Assembly (NCBI GenBank): GCA_018894595.1
Contig: JAHIPN010000459.1
Span: 1-5,122, forward strand
Source of the DNA: a bacterium
GTDB lineage: Bacteria; Atribacterota; JS1; SB-45; 34-128
Reading direction: 5' to 3'
DNA: 5,122 nucleotides
Shown here: positions 4,509 to 5,122 of the stretch, one piece after another
How the letters are laid out: the number at the start of each line of letters is the position of its first letter
Numbering within the stretch: position 1 is the first letter of the stretch
Notes under the pieces: generated by a model
Told to the model about the DNA's origin: nothing
The model's database searches: none
The model's input: the letters and a program-made list of their open reading frames with translations, nothing else
Position numbers and translations under genes: made by a program

Positions 4509-5122
4509 ATGACCCAAAAATCAATTTTATATATCATCACCAAATCGGTCTGGGGCGGCGCGGCAAAATATGTCTATGATTTAGCGACTCATCTTCCAAA
4601 AAGCGAATTTCAGATTACTGTCGCCGCGGGCGGAAAGGAAAAATTCGCCCAAAAAATAGCCCAAGCCCAAATTCCTTATATTGAAATAACGAATTTCCAA
4701 CGCCAAATCAACCTTTTTAGAGAATTTTTCGCTTTTTTTGAAATCTTATCCCTGCTCTTCCAATTAAAGCCCGATATTATTCATGTCAACAGTTCCAAAG
4801 CGGGAGGCGTTGTCGGCGCGGTCGCCTGGTGCTATAAAATTTTCGGTCGGCGCGCGCCTCGCCTTATCTTCACCGCTCACGGATGGGCTTTTTCGGAAGA
4901 CCGCCCAAAGCCGCAAATTATTTTAATTAAAATAATTAGCAGAATAACCGCTTTGTTTTACCATAAAATAATCTGCGTTTCCGAATACGACTGCCAAACC
5001 GCCCTTAAAAACAAAATCGCCCCGGCGCGCAAACTAAAAACAATCCACAACGGAATTGATTTTGAAGCAATCTCATTCCTCCCCCGCGAAGAAGCCCAAA
5101 AAAAACTAATCAACAAAACCTC
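4509..5122 (+). CDS. GT4-family glycosyltransferase, N-terminal part (cut by right edge)
   Basis: From ATG at 4509-4511 the frame stays open for 204 codons to the right edge. The product begins 'MTQKSILYIITKSVWGGAAKYVYDLA', a strand followed by the GT4 loop with W15-G16-G17 and a helix. It continues with 'KPDIIHVNSSKAGGVVG' (about 87-103), 'RLIFTAHGWAFSEDRP' (about 118-133), 'KIICVSEYDCQTAL' (about 153-166) and 'IHNGIDFEAI' (about 181-190). These are the conserved landmarks of the N-terminal acceptor domain of GT-B glycosyltransferases; the His-Gly-Trp segment is typical of the subgroup with a 'KSxWGGAxKYV' start. The donor-binding domain with the E-x7-E motif should follow outside the window. 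By eye it uses more G- or C-ending codons (GCC, GCG, CGC, GGC) than the AbiE and DUF3800 genes. It is divergent from the other two glycosyltransferases but probably serves the same surface-glycan locus. Substrate unknown. Confidence 0.92.
   Translation, partial: MTQKSILYIITKSVWGGAAKYVYDLATHLPKSEFQITVAAGGKEKFAQKIAQAQIPYIEITNFQRQINLFREFFAFFEILSLLFQLKPDIIHVNSSKAGGVVGAVAWCYKIFGRRAPRLIFTAHGWAFSEDRPKPQIILIKIISRITALFYHKIICVSEYDCQTALKNKIAPARKLKTIHNGIDFEAISFLPREEAQKKLINKT

Overview
The window is AT-rich and tightly packed. It holds five genes on the minus strand and one on the plus strand; the outermost gene at each edge is cut by the window. The style suggests a small-genome bacterium of the Patescibacteria/CPR type (Parcubacteria-like): short intergenic gaps, weak or absent Shine-Dalgarno sites, starts that look leaderless, Lys/Ile-rich proteins, and a small palindromic sequence sitting in frame inside a gene. 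This placement is an inference from style. No rRNA or other marker gene is present to prove it.

Layout, left to right. Positions 1-698 (minus) encode an AbiEii-family nucleotidyltransferase toxin, open at the left edge. Positions 716-1297 (minus) encode its AbiEi-family partner, a winged-helix antitoxin and regulator. A good sigma70-type promoter lies just upstream, at 1335-1363. Positions 1402-2550 and 2550-3713 (minus) are two GT4-family glycosyltransferases joined by a one-base stop/start overlap. The upstream one (2550-3713) carries an in-frame double-hairpin repeat in the linker between its two domains. Positions 3714-3830 are a gap rich in structure: two palindromes, a plus-strand promoter-like pair and a long stem-loop with a T tract. 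Positions 3831-4463 (minus) encode a DUF3800 protein. From 4509 to the right edge (plus) runs a third GT4 glycosyltransferase, transcribed divergently from DUF3800 through a gap of only 45 bases that holds overlapping promoter elements.

The three glycosyltransferases look like part of a locus for a surface polysaccharide or glycoconjugate that continues to the right. GT4 enzymes add sugars from activated donors one at a time, so several in a row is typical of such loci. The AbiE pair is a type IV toxin-antitoxin module of the kind that can act as abortive-infection defence. DUF3800 proteins have a predicted RNase H-like fold and are common in accessory regions. The window thus mixes cell-surface sugar genes with defence-type or accessory genes, as is usual in variable regions.

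The most unusual signals are the in-frame palindromic element in the second glycosyltransferase, the orphan plus-strand promoter/stem-loop/T-tract unit at 3724-3832 that may be a small RNA, and the overlapping divergent, apparently leaderless promoters at 4472-4508. I found no clear new multi-gene system.
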